Counted from the first letter of the stretch, positions 25,057-34,659 are shown. The stretch is 55,281 nucleotides of DNA from an uncultured Cytophagaceae bacterium (GCA_903907745.1 CAIVPF010000108.1:1-55281), one strand, 5' to 3'. Notes: generated by a model not told the origin, from the letters alone. Translations and numbers: made by a program.

Positions 25057-28000
25057 AGGTCAAATAGGTGATCGGGGATTTTACTTCCTTATTTTCGATG
25101 CCATAGGCATAATCTAATTTAATAAAATAACCCAAAAGAGCGGCACGTACTCCAGCCCCATAACCTATCAAGAAAGGATTTCTAAAATCGATGACCGTCG
25201 CCTTAAATGGATTCGTATTTCCTCCATAGACATTCGTATTAAAACCATTGGTTCTTGAAAATGGATTAGCACCGGTCCAGGCACTTCCCACATCCGTAAA
25301 ACCTATAAACTGAAAAGAATTCATAAATTTCGACTTCACAAATTCCTGCCCAACGAGCGATTTTAAAGGTACACGAAGTTCTAAGTTGATCAATAAATGA
25401 CTATTCCCCGATAATTTATTCATATTAAATCCTCGCATGGACGTCGCAAAATCGCTCATAAATACATCCCGCTGCGCGATCCCTGTAGCACCTAATGGAT
25501 TTTCTTTGTTACGTGTATCCCGATTAATAAATAGCCAATTGTCCATTCCCCCTAAAATGGTTTGTCGGGCAGCATCTCCCATGGATTGAGAGGCAGAAAC
25601 CCGAGCAGCCAGGACAAAAGAATTAGTCAATTTTACATATTTCCGCGCATCAATCTTAATGCGGGTAAATCCTGCCGAACTCATTAAGCCCAATTGCTGC
25701 TCCACTGAAGCATTCATACGAAAACCCGTCCGCAAATTTTCAGCGACATACACCGTATTATCATAGGAATATTCCGCCTTAGCTCCCCCATAGGTTGCCA
25801 AATCTTCTGGAGTCGCCAAGGAATATTGATCAAAGGCCCGATTCGATGTAAAAATGCCTGAAAAACTTAATTTACTTAAAACGTTAAATGGATAAATTCC
25901 CTTTACCTCGAAACGATTAAATCGAATTTTTTGGGAATAACTATCTGTTTCTTGATTCAGCACTTTTCGATCGATGCGAACGACCCAATCAATCTTTTTC
26001 GCCAAATAACTGTATTCAGCCCACAAATCCGTATTTTTCAAATTCGCAGTTACAAATATCCCCGTTTTGATTAAATGATTTTCTAACAAATCATTCATAT
26101 TCACCCCGAAGGAATAACCCAAACCCCGAACAGGATCAACCATAAAATTTCCCTCTGAATTATTCACCACAAAGGAATTTAAATAAGCAAAAGGCCCCGT
26201 CGTTTTATCGGGATCTTTCCGACTTAATAAGGATTGGCGGCGTTCCAAACGCGCCCTTTTTAATTCTGCATTTCTTTTTTCACGCGCACTGATCGGCATC
26301 GCATTTTCACCATCAACACCCTCTAACGAAGGAGTGGCCGAATTCAGGAGACCCGAATCATCCGTGGACGAAAACCATTCATTACTTGCTAAGGAGCTTA
26401 TTTTATTCCATTCAATTTGCTTCAATTGGCTCGTCAAAACCTCCTGATCCTTATAAACTAATTGGTCTTGCGCGAGATCGAAAGAAGCCCAAGCTCCTAT
26501 TCTTCCTTTGTTTACAAAAAATTGTTTCGTGTTCGTATGAAAGGAAACGAGTTCGTTGCCATAGCTCTGTTGCGCTAAAAAATAAATGATTGAATCCGAA
26601 ACTGCTCGTAAATTTGAAATCGTTCCCCGGTGCGTAAATAAACGCTGAACAGCCCCCGGATCATCTGCCTTCCATACGTATACACTTCTCAGGCCTTCTT
26701 TATTCGAAATGGCAGGAATCGTATCCGTGTATTTATCAGAAACATAGATGACATCGCCCCCATTGCCAAACCAATGTGCCTCAGATTCATCCTGTGCATC
26801 TTGGGTTATCGGCGTAAAACGATTCCGTTTTAAGTCAAAAATCCCCACATCTACTTGACCATTCCGTAGCGTTCGGACTAACATTCGTTGGGCATTCCCA
26901 GCCATCTCAAAATCCAAAAACAACCAATCCCCCAAATTCTTTTTGCTTTCCAATCGAATCGAATTTTTTGTTCCATTCAAGGAAGAAAAAGACTGAATCC
27001 AAGATTTGCCCTCTGCTTGATACAATACCGAAAGCGCATTTCCTTTTCCCCAATACACATGTGGCCCTGGAACATCCGTAGCCCTCATCGGATCTTTAAG
27101 ACCTATACTGAGCGCCATTTGCGATTTTTTACTCTTTAAGTTGTGAATAAAAACCTTCGATAAACCAAAGTCATCCAACACATAAGCCAGCCATTCTCCA
27201 TCTGGACTCAGCGCAAATTGACGTATATGCTCATTATCAAAAAGGTCTTTGGCAAGCAACAATTTAGAAGGCGCTGAATCCACCGTATTCACTTCGTATT
27301 GCTTGGCCTCAGACAAATAAAATTCAAACCACTCTTTTAAAAACTTAGAAAAAGGCCTTTTAAGAGTGCTGGAAATACTCGATTGATCATTTCGAATGAT
27401 ACGAGTTAAATTCAAAATATTGCCAATCGGCTGACGACCATATGTTTTATGAATGTAATTCCACATGGATTGCCCTAACCATTCCGCTTCTTTTCCCTTG
27501 GCCATGGATGGCTTCCTTACTTTATTCGAGCTAACGACTTGGTACATATATTGATTCATCTCCGGCGAATCACCCTCCGCAATAAAGGCTGAAATGCCCG
27601 ACAAATACCATTCCGGAAGACTTAATAATAATGAGTTTTGCAAGGCATCTTTGATACTACCCCCAAACAACATGTCATGCACATACACGTCCGCCACCTC
27701 ACGAATCAACTTCTTTCGATACACAGCCACATTTTCCGTAAAAGGAATTTCAATTCGAAACTTAGATAAATTTTCATCCTTCGCATCCGTGGGATTACTT
27801 AAACTAATGCCACTATTCGATTGTAAATATTCCGATTGAGAAGGATAAACGAATACTTTGGTCTTTTGAAATGGCGTATAACTAAGTATCTCTGTGATTT
27901 TTGAAAAATCACTTTCCAACATCTGAATCGTCTTTAATGCCAGCGCATCATTCCGGCCGATGTAATACACCTCGAAATTTTGGCTAGCATAATATTTCCA

Positions 28001-28129
28001 AGTGAAATTTTGATACTGAATCCGCGTCTTTTCATCCGGCCGTTGGGATGGAAAAAAATCCTGCGCATTCAATCGCGAATGTGCTGCAAAAAATAACAAA
28101 CCAATAAAAAAGCTAACTATTGCTCGCAT
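25040..28129 (-). CDS. TolB-like propeller protein with outer-membrane beta-barrel
   Basis: 1029 residues. The signal peptide ends near LNAQ (about 23). Residues about 35-290 resemble a peptidase-MA-like region (LPEWYLSGISAFIAEG), but the HExxH zinc motif is replaced by DVYVHDML, so it is probably not a protease. Residues about 300-590 hold WD40/PD40-type propeller strands (LSPDGEWLAYVLDD). A basic linker (about 625-650) leads to a C-terminal beta-barrel of about 16 strands, ending in a terminal Phe (YLTFGHDF), as needed for BAM insertion. This is a known but functionally unclear Bacteroidota layout, often labelled 'translocation protein TolB'. It is translationally coupled with a T9SS-secreted CotH protein, which suggests a surface-assembly role. 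Confidence 0.82.
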   Translation of the reverse strand: MRAIVSFFIGLLFFAAHSRLNAQDFFPSQRPDEKTRIQYQNFTWKYYASQNFEVYYIGRNDALALKTIQMLESDFSKITEILSYTPFQKTKVFVYPSQSEYLQSNSGISLSNPTDAKDENLSKFRIEIPFTENVAVYRKKLIREVADVYVHDMLFGGSIKDALQNSLLLSLPEWYLSGISAFIAEGDSPEMNQYMYQVVSSNKVRKPSMAKGKEAEWLGQSMWNYIHKTYGRQPIGNILNLTRIIRNDQSSISSTLKRPFSKFLKEWFEFYLSEAKQYEVNTVDSAPSKLLLAKDLFDNEHIRQFALSPDGEWLAYVLDDFGLSKVFIHNLKSKKSQMALSIGLKDPMRATDVPGPHVYWGKGNALSVLYQAEGKSWIQSFSSLNGTKNSIRLESKKNLGDWLFLDFEMAGNAQRMLVRTLRNGQVDVGIFDLKRNRFTPITQDAQDESEAHWFGNGGDVIYVSDKYTDTIPAISNKEGLRSVYVWKADDPGAVQRLFTHRGTISNLRAVSDSIIYFLAQQSYGNELVSFHTNTKQFFVNKGRIGAWASFDLAQDQLVYKDQEVLTSQLKQIEWNKISSLASNEWFSSTDDSGLLNSATPSLEGVDGENAMPISAREKRNAELKRARLERRQSLLSRKDPDKTTGPFAYLNSFVVNNSEGNFMVDPVRGLGYSFGVNMNDLLENHLIKTGIFVTANLKNTDLWAEYSYLAKKIDWVVRIDRKVLNQETDSYSQKIRFNRFEVKGIYPFNVLSKLSFSGIFTSNRAFDQYSLATPEDLATYGGAKAEYSYDNTVYVAENLRTGFRMNASVEQQLGLMSSAGFTRIKIDARKYVKLTNSFVLAARVSASQSMGDAARQTILGGMDNWLFINRDTRNKENPLGATGIAQRDVFMSDFATSMRGFNMNKLSGNSHLLINLELRVPLKSLVGQEFVKSKFMNSFQFIGFTDVGSAWTGANPFSRTNGFNTNVYGGNTNPFKATVIDFRNPFLIGYGAGVRAALLGYFIKLDYAYGIENKEVKSPITYLTFGHDF

Positions 28130-28154
28130 GTGTACGTTTTGTATCTCAGGATAC

Positions 28155-28162
28155 CAAATTTA
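28155..28162 (-). promoter_or_regulatory. -7 promoter box for the barrel-CotH pair
   Basis: TAAATTTG on the minus strand, an exact TAnnTTTG match, 25 bp before the ATG at 28129. A small dyad, GTATC-TCAG-GATAC (28141-28154), lies between the box and the gene. Confidence 0.5.
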
Positions 28163-28167
28163 AGGAT

Positions 28168-29190
28168 TTAAACGGAAAATAAATGCGAAAATCGACGAAT
28201 TGATGCTTCTGAATGAACCATTTTTTTACCAAGCCATTCCCCCACAAATGCATCCGCAAAATAGGGCATCAAAGAAACCCCCTTCGAACCAAAACCATTG
28301 AAAATACCCACCTGTAAACTCGGATGCATACCCACGAAAGGCCGCCGATCTTGCGTCGCCGGTCGAACCCCGACTAAATTGTCAATTTCTTCAAACTCCG
28401 TAACCTGAAAATAGCCCAATTTTTGCTGCAATTCCACCTGCGCCTCTGGAATAGTTTCGGGACTAAATTCATCCCAACGATAAGTCGCCCCCACCTTAAA
28501 TTCGTGATTTCCCAAGGGCAACAAAAATCCATTTTTATTTAAAATATAGTCTTCTGAGGGTTGCTTGGATTTAATTTTCAATAATTGACCCTTCGCTGGC
28601 AAAAAGCCTAATTCCTTCCAAAATGGGTTTTGCTGGCCATGAAAGCCTTCACAAAAAATAATGCGATCATATTTTTCCAATAATCCAGGCAAATCATTTG
28701 CCACAAATGTTTTTTGAAAATATATATTCCGTGCTTCGAAATTCTGTCGCGAAGCCGATAATAAAGAGGCCACATCGACCCAACCGGATTTTGATACCCA
28801 GACACCTTCATCGGCCCAACGTAAAAATCCATGATCAATTTGATCTTTTCTGGCAAGCAGCCATGCCTTCATTTCCTCATTTGCAAAAGGCCTAAACAGG
28901 GGCATGGGATAAAAAAAACGTTGACCTAAGGTTTTTTCTAAGCCTTCATAAAAGGGGAATAAAAAGGCGAATAATTCGTCGGCGAGCCAAGTAGCTTCTA
29001 ATTTCCGACCCGTCACTGGATTGAAAATACCCCCCGCAGCCCAAGAAGAGGTAAAATGAGTTTCTGGCGAATCCCAGATCTCCACATCTAGCCCGGATTG
29101 AAGCACCTGATGTGCGAGAATCGTGCCGGACAGACCTTGGCCGATAATTAAAATGGGTTTATTTATTTTCACGTTGGATACGGCGAACAT
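28168..29190 (-). CDS. FAD-dependent oxidoreductase (DAO family)
   Basis: 340 residues. The dinucleotide-binding motif is GQGLSG near the N-terminus (KPILIIGQGLSGTILAHQVL), and SWAAGGIFNPVTGR follows. The C-terminal part has the family's VGVRPATQDRRPFVG and NGFGSKGVSLMPYFA stretches. These are shared by Bacteroidota amino-acid-oxidase-like proteins of unknown substrate; thiamine-type glycine oxidase (ThiO) is a relative, but no thiamine genes are near. The ATG at 29190 lies inside the end of cmk (32-bp overlap), so the two are coupled. No later ATG preserves the FAD motif. Confidence 0.85.
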   Translation of the reverse strand: MFAVSNVKINKPILIIGQGLSGTILAHQVLQSGLDVEIWDSPETHFTSSWAAGGIFNPVTGRKLEATWLADELFAFLFPFYEGLEKTLGQRFFYPMPLFRPFANEEMKAWLLARKDQIDHGFLRWADEGVWVSKSGWVDVASLLSASRQNFEARNIYFQKTFVANDLPGLLEKYDRIIFCEGFHGQQNPFWKELGFLPAKGQLLKIKSKQPSEDYILNKNGFLLPLGNHEFKVGATYRWDEFSPETIPEAQVELQQKLGYFQVTEFEEIDNLVGVRPATQDRRPFVGMHPSLQVGIFNGFGSKGVSLMPYFADAFVGEWLGKKMVHSEASIRRFSHLFSV

Positions 29191-29845
29191 GTGCTAAAAC
29201 AAATTCCACTTGTTCATCCATGCTGCGATGCGATGTATCTAAATCGATCGCATCCTCCGCGCGCTTTAAGGGTCCTTCACTCCGGTTCATGTCGATTTCA
29301 TCGCGCATGCGTAAGTTTTCTTTGATGTCCTCGAGGGGTAAATCTTCGCCTTTTTGTAATAATTCGAGTTTTCTTCGTTGGGCCCGAATCTCCGACTCAG
29401 CCGTCATAAAAATCTTTAATTCCGCTTTTGGAAAAACGACTGTTCCGATATCTCTTCCATCCATGACGAGGGCTTTTTTCTGACCCATTTTTTGTTGGAG
29501 TGCTACCATCGCATGCCGAACAACAGGCACCGCGCTAACCTGGCTAACTAAATCCGAAATGTACATTTTTCGAATTTCAGCCTCTATATTTTCCCCATTT
29601 AAATAGGTATCTGAGGCTTGCCTCTCCGAATTAAAAACAAATGAAATTTCAATTTCAGTCAGTGCCTGTTCGATGGCCCTTTGGTCTGAAACCTCAATAT
29701 GATTTCGGTGAAAGTACAAAGCCACCGCCCGGTACATCGCGCCTGTATCCACAAAGGCATATTGCAAGGCGGCAGCAACGCGTTTGGCCGTGCTACTTTT
29801 TCCACAAGAAGAAAAGCCATCTAAGGCGATGATGATATCAGACAT
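29159..29845 (-). CDS. cmk: (d)CMP kinase
   Basis: 228 residues. Transfers phosphate from ATP to CMP or dCMP. P-loop DGFSSCGKSS (9-18), then FVDTGAMYRAVALYF and the MDGRDIGTVVFP segment that binds the nucleotide, followed by RRxxE-type residues (SEIRAQRRKLELL). Length is normal for the bacterial enzyme. It starts 2 bp after the alpha/beta hydrolase stop and overlaps the FAD oxidoreductase by 32 bp. In many bacteria cmk sits beside rpsA or ispH; here it lies instead in a clpX-linked chain. Confidence 0.95.
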   Translation of the reverse strand: MSDIIIALDGFSSCGKSSTAKRVAAALQYAFVDTGAMYRAVALYFHRNHIEVSDQRAIEQALTEIEISFVFNSERQASDTYLNGENIEAEIRKMYISDLVSQVSAVPVVRHAMVALQQKMGQKKALVMDGRDIGTVVFPKAELKIFMTAESEIRAQRRKLELLQKGEDLPLEDIKENLRMRDEIDMNRSEGPLKRAEDAIDLDTSHRSMDEQVEFVLAHVRRIQRENK

Positions 29846-29847
29846 AA

Positions 29848-30558
29848 TTATATGAAATTGGCCATCGCCTGAAAACAGGCATTTGGCGCTTCATAAGTCC
29901 CTTGATGACCTACGTGGTTTAAAATTACACATTTATGTTTGGCTTTCCCCTCCAATCCACGAAGAATTGCCTCATGAGGAATTAGGGCGTCTTCGTCACC
30001 TAAAATAAATAAAAAAGGAAGGGCTGTTTTTTCCAAAAAATCCCAAGCATCAGGCCGCTGTTTCATCGCTTCCGTGGCGGCGATCAAAGCCTCCGCCGGC
30101 AAATGAACATAGCGATCACTCAATTCCCGCATGACTAAAGGATTCGAATTAACAAAGGCAGGAGCAAATAAATTCGACACAAAAGGCCCTAAAAAGGACC
30201 TGACCCCATGCACCTGTAAAAAGGATTTTGTTTTCTCGCGTTGGTTTTTTTTCTCCTCTGAATCCGCGGATGCCGTGGAATGCAACAAAATTACCCGTTC
30301 AATCCGGTCCGGAAATAATTCAGCCATGGCCAAAGCGATATAGCCGCCCATGGAATGACCGACAATAATCAGCGAGGCATCCCCCGGTAATTTGGCGAGT
30401 AGTTTTTGGGCATAATCGGATATGCGATAGCAATCCGTCCATTCAGCATAATTCGGGCAAACATAAGAATAGGGCCAGGAAAAATTAGGGACAAAATCAT
30501 CCCATATGCGAGCATCTTCACCAAATCCATGCAAAAAAACGAGCAAGGAATTTGCCAT
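29848..30558 (-). CDS. Alpha/beta hydrolase
   Basis: 236 residues from the ATG at 30558. The frame is open further upstream, but that part lies over the preceding lipoprotein gene, and 30558 is 2 bp past that gene's stop. The classical fold is visible: HGFGED (oxyanion loop, 10-15), nucleophile Ser69 in VGHSMGGY, acid Asp in ILGDEDALIP, and the base His in NHVGHQGTYE. There is no signal peptide, so it is cytoplasmic. It resembles BioH/MenH-like small esterases; the substrate is unknown and the neighbours do not identify a pathway. Confidence 0.88.
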   Translation of the reverse strand: MANSLLVFLHGFGEDARIWDDFVPNFSWPYSYVCPNYAEWTDCYRISDYAQKLLAKLPGDASLIIVGHSMGGYIALAMAELFPDRIERVILLHSTASADSEEKKNQREKTKSFLQVHGVRSFLGPFVSNLFAPAFVNSNPLVMRELSDRYVHLPAEALIAATEAMKQRPDAWDFLEKTALPFLFILGDEDALIPHEAILRGLEGKAKHKCVILNHVGHQGTYEAPNACFQAMANFI

Positions 30559-30560
30559 GT

Positions 30561-31064
30561 TTAATAGGTATGCAACAAACCAAGAATGGTAAAGGCTAAG
30601 CCGATAAAGGCAGAAATTCCACCAATTAAGCCTATTCCAAAAATGGTTAACAAAACCCCTACACCGAGGAGAATGACGCCAATTTTCAATTTCGGATCCC
30701 AATCTTGGGCAGTAGCTGGCTCTTGGGCCACTTTATTTTGCAACTTCATTTGCTGAATGATCGCCTTCACTTCCTTTTTGCTTACCTGCTTTTCCAAGCG
30801 AACGGTCGGCATCGATGCGAATCGTACTTGTTTCACTTGAGCTTCTTTTAACATCGGTTCAGCAGGCTGATCGGTTAAAGATTCAGGTAAAACGGCGATT
30901 GTCTGTTGGTCCCCAACTGCCAAAAAAATAGGTTCCTTAGTAGCTTGTTCTGCACTTTTTTGTTCGCTAGGCTGAGGAGCTTGATGGATTGAAAAATATC
31001 CTTTCGTCCGACTGCAGGCGCTAAGACCGACGATGAGGCAAAGAAATAAAGCTAAATGTTTCAT
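30561..31064 (-). CDS. Hypothetical lipoprotein with two C-terminal membrane segments
   Basis: 167 residues from the ATG at 31064; the longer frame runs back into clpX and is rejected. The start MKHLALFLCLIVGLSACSR gives a lipobox LSAC. A polar, Glu/Gln/Lys-rich middle follows (about 25-120). The last 45 residues form two hydrophobic helices joined by a short Gly-rich turn (KIGVILLGVGVLLTIFGIGLIGGISAFIGLAFTILGLLHTY). A similar tail of paired small-residue helices is often seen in Bacteroidota proteins of unknown role. It begins 4 bp after clpX. The function is unknown. Confidence 0.75.
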   Translation of the reverse strand: MKHLALFLCLIVGLSACSRTKGYFSIHQAPQPSEQKSAEQATKEPIFLAVGDQQTIAVLPESLTDQPAEPMLKEAQVKQVRFASMPTVRLEKQVSKKEVKAIIQQMKLQNKVAQEPATAQDWDPKLKIGVILLGVGVLLTIFGIGLIGGISAFIGLAFTILGLLHTY

Positions 31065-31068
31065 GATA

Positions 31069-32313
31069 TTAGGCAACAAAATCGATTTGGTGAAAAACGG
31101 TACGTTCAAATTTTGCTTTGGCATATGCCAAATCCACATTAAATTCCTTTAAATTTTCCTGGGATGGGATTTCATACATGGCATCATTCATGATTGCTTC
31201 CATAATGGAACGCAAACCACGGGCACCCAATTTAAATTGCATCGCCTGTTCTACCAAATAGCGCAATGCCTCCTCAGAAAAACTAAGTTTCACGCCTTCC
31301 ATTTCGAAAAGCTTTTCATATTGTTTCACTAACGCATTTTTGGGCACAGTCAAAATAGACAATAGCGCCTTCGCGTCCAAGGGATTCAAATAGGTAATCA
31401 CCGGCAATCGACCTAATAACTCCGGAATTAATCCAAAAGATTTCAAATCCTGCGCGGATACATATTTCATAATTTGATCCTGTTCAAAGGATTTATGAAA
31501 GGAATCATCCCCAGAAAAACCGATGGGGCGCGCATTTAATCGCTTGGCGATATGTCGGCCGATGCCATCAAACGCTCCCCCACAAATAAACAAGATATTT
31601 TCCGTGTTCACCGCGATCATTTTCTGATCCGGATGCTTACGACCCCCTTGCGGCGGAACATTCACAATGGAACCTTCGAGTAATTTCAAAAGGGCTTGTT
31701 GGACACCCTCCCCCGATACATCCCGAGTGATCGAGGGATTATCAGATTTACGGGCAATTTTATCAATCTCATCGATGAACACGATACCACATTCCGCTTT
31801 AGCTACATCGTAGTTAGCCGCTTGCAATAAACGCGTCAAAATCGTTTCCACATCTTCGCCCACATAACCCGCTTCCGTAATCACAGTCGCATCGGCGATG
31901 CAAAAAGGGACTTGTAATTTTTGGGCTAATGTCCTGGCCAGATAGGTTTTTCCGGTACCGGTTTCCCCAACCATTAAAATATTGGATTTCTCAATCTTCA
32001 CATCATCCTCCTGAACCGGTTGCATCAAGCGCTTGTAATGATTATACACCGCTACGGAAAGATGCTTTTTAGCTTCCTCCTGCCCGATCACATATTGATC
32101 CAAATAGGCTTTCAGATCTTTAGGTTTAACTAAGTCAAATTGCAAACCAGATGCAGAATCTTTCGCCCCAGCACCTAATTCTTCTTTCACGACTTCGTAG
32201 CCTTGTTGCAAACAATTATTGCAAATATGCCCTTCGATGCCCGAAAGTAGCATGCCTACTTCGTTTTTTGAACGACCACAAAAGGAACAATTGGTTTTTT
32301 TAGGATTGGCCAT
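31069..32313 (-). CDS. clpX: ATP-dependent Clp protease ATP-binding subunit ClpX
   Basis: 414-residue AAA+ unfoldase that feeds substrates into ClpP. N-terminal C4 zinc domain: C9, C12, C31, C34. Walker A GETGTGKT (116-123), Walker [12 protein letters not shown] (about 175-185), the substrate-gripping and ClpP-docking features follow (IGF-like [10 protein letters not shown]; sensor 2 [11 protein letters not shown]). Length is typical. It lies 3 bp after clpP and is followed closely by a lipoprotein, hydrolase, cmk and an FAD oxidoreductase, with gaps or overlaps of 4, 2, 2 and -32 bp and no terminator seen, so a long polycistronic unit is likely. Confidence 0.97.
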   Translation of the reverse strand: MANPKKTNCSFCGRSKNEVGMLLSGIEGHICNNCLQQGYEVVKEELGAGAKDSASGLQFDLVKPKDLKAYLDQYVIGQEEAKKHLSVAVYNHYKRLMQPVQEDDVKIEKSNILMVGETGTGKTYLARTLAQKLQVPFCIADATVITEAGYVGEDVETILTRLLQAANYDVAKAECGIVFIDEIDKIARKSDNPSITRDVSGEGVQQALLKLLEGSIVNVPPQGGRKHPDQKMIAVNTENILFICGGAFDGIGRHIAKRLNARPIGFSGDDSFHKSFEQDQIMKYVSAQDLKSFGLIPELLGRLPVITYLNPLDAKALLSILTVPKNALVKQYEKLFEMEGVKLSFSEEALRYLVEQAMQFKLGARGLRSIMEAIMNDAMYEIPSQENLKEFNVDLAYAKAKFERTVFHQIDFVA

Positions 32314-32316
32314 GAA

Positions 32317-33024
32317 TTACACGGTACGGGTTAAAATCTCATCGATCAATCCATAGGCTTTTGCCTCTTCGGATTTCATCCAATAATCACGATCAGAATC
32401 GCGCTCAATTTCATCAAAGCTTTTACCGGAATGTTTGGCTAAAATTTCATACAATTCCTGACGAATCTTCACGATTTCACGGGCAGTGATTTCGATGTCG
32501 CGGGATTGTCCTTGCGCACCACCAGAAGGTTGGTGAATCATAATCCGCGCATGCTCTAAGGCCGAACGCTTTCCAGCCGCGCCACCTGCTAATAAGACGG
32601 CACCCATCGATGCGGCTAAGGAAGTACAAACGGTCGACACATCCGGACGGATGTAATTCATCGTATCATAAATACCTAAACCTGCATAGACCGAACCACC
32701 TGGGCTATTGATGTACATCACAATGTCTTTCTTCGCGTCGGTTGATTCCATGAACAACAACTGCGCCACGATAATATTCGCCATATAGTCATCCACAGGA
32801 ACACCCATGAAAATAATACGGTCCATGATTAAGCGGGAAAATACATCGATTTGCGCGAAACGCATCGGGCGCTCCTCGATGATGTATTGCGTCATGTCCT
32901 CGATTTTGTGCAAGGGCTGACTACCAATGTTATTCATATATTGGTCTACTGCTAAACCATTCAAGCCACGGTGGTGAACGGCATATTTACGAAATTCTTC
33001 TCCTGATAAATCCTTTGGAATCAT
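32317..33024 (-). CDS. clpP: ATP-dependent Clp protease proteolytic subunit ClpP
   Basis: 235 residues, about 30 longer than E. coli ClpP at the N-terminus. The catalytic triad is Ser139 (LAASMGA), His164 (IMIHQPSG) and probably Asp213 (SDRDYWM). The N-terminal tail may be a propeptide. The product forms the double-heptamer peptidase that works with ClpX. It follows the tig terminator and has its own -7 box, so it is probably transcribed apart from tig despite the conserved tig-clpP-clpX order. Confidence 0.97.
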   Translation of the reverse strand: MIPKDLSGEEFRKYAVHHRGLNGLAVDQYMNNIGSQPLHKIEDMTQYIIEERPMRFAQIDVFSRLIMDRIIFMGVPVDDYMANIIVAQLLFMESTDAKKDIVMYINSPGGSVYAGLGIYDTMNYIRPDVSTVCTSLAASMGAVLLAGGAAGKRSALEHARIMIHQPSGGAQGQSRDIEITAREIVKIRQELYEILAKHSGKSFDEIERDSDRDYWMKSEEAKAYGLIDEILTRTV

Positions 33025-33046
33025 GTGATGATTTGTTTAAGGTTCA

Positions 33047-33054
33047 AATTTAAA
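33047..33054 (-). promoter_or_regulatory. -7 promoter box for clpP-clpX
   Basis: TAAATTTG on the minus strand, an exact TAnnTTTG match, 22 bp before the clpP ATG and just beyond the tig terminator. Confidence 0.55.
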
Positions 33055-33103
33055 CTTTTTTAACTAATTAGCTAAACGAAAAAATCGTTTGCTTAGTTCA
33101 TAG

Positions 33104-33126
33104 AAAACCCCGCAAAATATGCGGGG
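33104..33126 (-). terminator. Terminator after tig
   Basis: CCCCGC, 7-nt loop, GCGGGG, then TTTTC on the minus strand. A strong GC stem, but the T-run is short, so it may be partial, letting some tig transcripts reach clpP. Confidence 0.75.
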
Positions 33127-33153
33127 CCTCTTTTATTTCATGAAATGGAATTT

Positions 33154-34494
33154 TTAAAGCTCCGCTGCGATAGCCTTAAATTTCTCCACGTCGATTTTAG
33201 TCGTTTTGTTCGGAATATTATCCACAATCGCCTGACTTACCTTGTCAGCAAATGCCTGATTATATAAATTCATGAAATTATCCGACTTCGATTTATCACT
33301 TAAATAACCCATCGCGATTTTTTCAATCATTTCCTCGATACCCGGCTGATCCGACGACAAATAGCCTCCAAACTGCTGGCGAACCATATCTTTTGCCTTT
33401 TCAACCACCTCCGCATATTCTACTTTAACCTCAAATTTCTCCGCAATTTCGTTTTTAATTAAATTCCAACGAATATCTTTCTTCACATTATCAAAATCTT
33501 GATCAATTTGCTCTGGCGTGAATTTACCTTCGTTGATACGAACCAACCAAGTCTTCAAAAACGCATCTGGCAAATCAATTTTCACTTGATCTAAAATCGC
33601 TTTCTCCGCATCGATGCGCAATAAATAATTCGCCTCGCGCTTGTAATTTTCATCCACAATCGTGGCCAATTCCTCACGGAACGTTTTTTCGTCCGTTGCT
33701 TTTCCGGCTCCTAATACTTTGTCGAAAAACTCCACCGTTAAACTAGCCGGTACTTGACGCGTAATATCCTCTACCACAAATGAAACCTCACCTGTCAAAT
33801 CAGCCACTTCGTCTTCCTTCTTACCCGTCGCCAAGGCTAATGATTTCGCATCGATAAAAACCTTATCTATTTCAAATTTTAAAGTATCCTCTTTTTTCGC
33901 GCCTATGAAAATCTTTTTCGACTTGTCTTGGATCGAATGCAATGGGATCGCCGATTTCTCCACCCAATCACCTTGCGTAAACGTTCCAAAAACCAAATCA
34001 CGATCTTCCACCGCATCTGGATGAATCTGATCGCCAAATTGCTTCTTTAAATTTTCGATGGTCTCCTCGATTTCCTTTTTGTCGGCCTTGATTTCATAGG
34101 ACGTCACGGGCTTCATTTTAGCTAAATCCACAGTAAAATCTCCATGAAATCCTAGATCATAATGAAAGGTAAACTCAGTGTCTTTTTCCCAATCAATCGC
34201 ATCTGCTTCTTCCACCGCAGGCAAAGGCTCCCCTACTAAATTCAATTTATTTTCTTTGATATAATCCCCTACTGCATGACCTAATAGGTGATTAATTTCA
34301 TCGACTAAGGCAGATTGGCCATATAATTTTTTCACTAAAGCCACTGGCACCATGCCCGGACGAAATCCTTTGATGTTCGCTTTTTTGCGGTAATCTTTTA
34401 ATTTGGCGGCTACCTTTTCTTGGTAATCAGCTTCAGAAACAACAACGGACAAACGACCTTGTAAATCATTTGCATGGTTGAGAGAAATGTTCAT
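33154..34494 (-). CDS. tig: Trigger factor (ribosome-associated chaperone/prolyl isomerase)
   Basis: 446 residues. The N-terminal ribosome-binding domain (about 1-120) carries the signature KANIKGFRPGMVP, equivalent to the GFRxGKxP loop that docks on ribosomal protein L23. The PPIase-like middle domain (about 150-245) is divergent from FKBP, as in other Bacteroidota. The C-terminal helical arm domain (about 260-446) includes LPDAFLKTWLVRINEG. The ATG at 34494 lies only 23 bp beyond the terminator that follows tRNA-Leu, so its promoter must overlap that hairpin or it is read by readthrough. Confidence 0.95.
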   Translation of the reverse strand: MNISLNHANDLQGRLSVVVSEADYQEKVAAKLKDYRKKANIKGFRPGMVPVALVKKLYGQSALVDEINHLLGHAVGDYIKENKLNLVGEPLPAVEEADAIDWEKDTEFTFHYDLGFHGDFTVDLAKMKPVTSYEIKADKKEIEETIENLKKQFGDQIHPDAVEDRDLVFGTFTQGDWVEKSAIPLHSIQDKSKKIFIGAKKEDTLKFEIDKVFIDAKSLALATGKKEDEVADLTGEVSFVVEDITRQVPASLTVEFFDKVLGAGKATDEKTFREELATIVDENYKREANYLLRIDAEKAILDQVKIDLPDAFLKTWLVRINEGKFTPEQIDQDFDNVKKDIRWNLIKNEIAEKFEVKVEYAEVVEKAKDMVRQQFGGYLSSDQPGIEEMIEKIAMGYLSDKSKSDNFMNLYNQAFADKVSQAIVDNIPNKTTKIDVEKFKAIAAEL

Positions 34495-34518
34495 ATCGAA
34501 TTATTTATATTGTCAATT

Positions 34519-34556
34519 AAAAAAAGCCCCCAAAACCTTTCTGGTGTTGAGGGCTT
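34519..34556 (-). terminator. Terminator between tRNA-Leu and tig
   Basis: On the minus strand AAGCCCTCAACACC, loop AGAAA, GGTTTTGGGGGCTT, followed by seven T's; 12 of 14 pairs are canonical or wobble. It begins 5 nt after the tRNA and ends 24 bp before the tig ATG. Confidence 0.85.
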
Positions 34557-34561
34557 GCCAT

Positions 34562-34646
34562 TGGTACGGGCGAAGGGACTCGAACCCCCATGCCTCGCGG
34601 CGCCAGATCCTAAGTCTGGTATGTCTACCAATTCCACCACGCCCGC
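34562..34646 (-). tRNA. tRNA-Leu (anticodon UAG)
   Basis: The minus strand folds as a leucine tRNA. The acceptor stem is GCGGGCG with CGCCCGT. The anticodon stem is CCAGA/TCTGG around loop CTTAGGA, giving anticodon TAG (reads CUA). A long variable arm (GCC-GCGA-GGC) is typical of Leu, and the T loop is TTCGAGT. The 3' CCA is encoded. The length is 85 nt. The gene has its own promoter and terminator. Confidence 0.95.
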
Positions 34647-34659
34647 GTAATTTGGAGTG

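Noticed and set aside
25040-28129. Active M-type metalloprotease in the barrel protein
   Set aside because: The zinc-binding HExxH is replaced by VHDML-type residues, so only the fold relationship is kept.
30559-30702. Longer start for the alpha/beta hydrolase
   Set aside because: It would overlap the upstream lipoprotein gene by over 140 bp with Trp-rich, unlikely sequence; the ATG at 30558 is 2 bp past that gene's stop.
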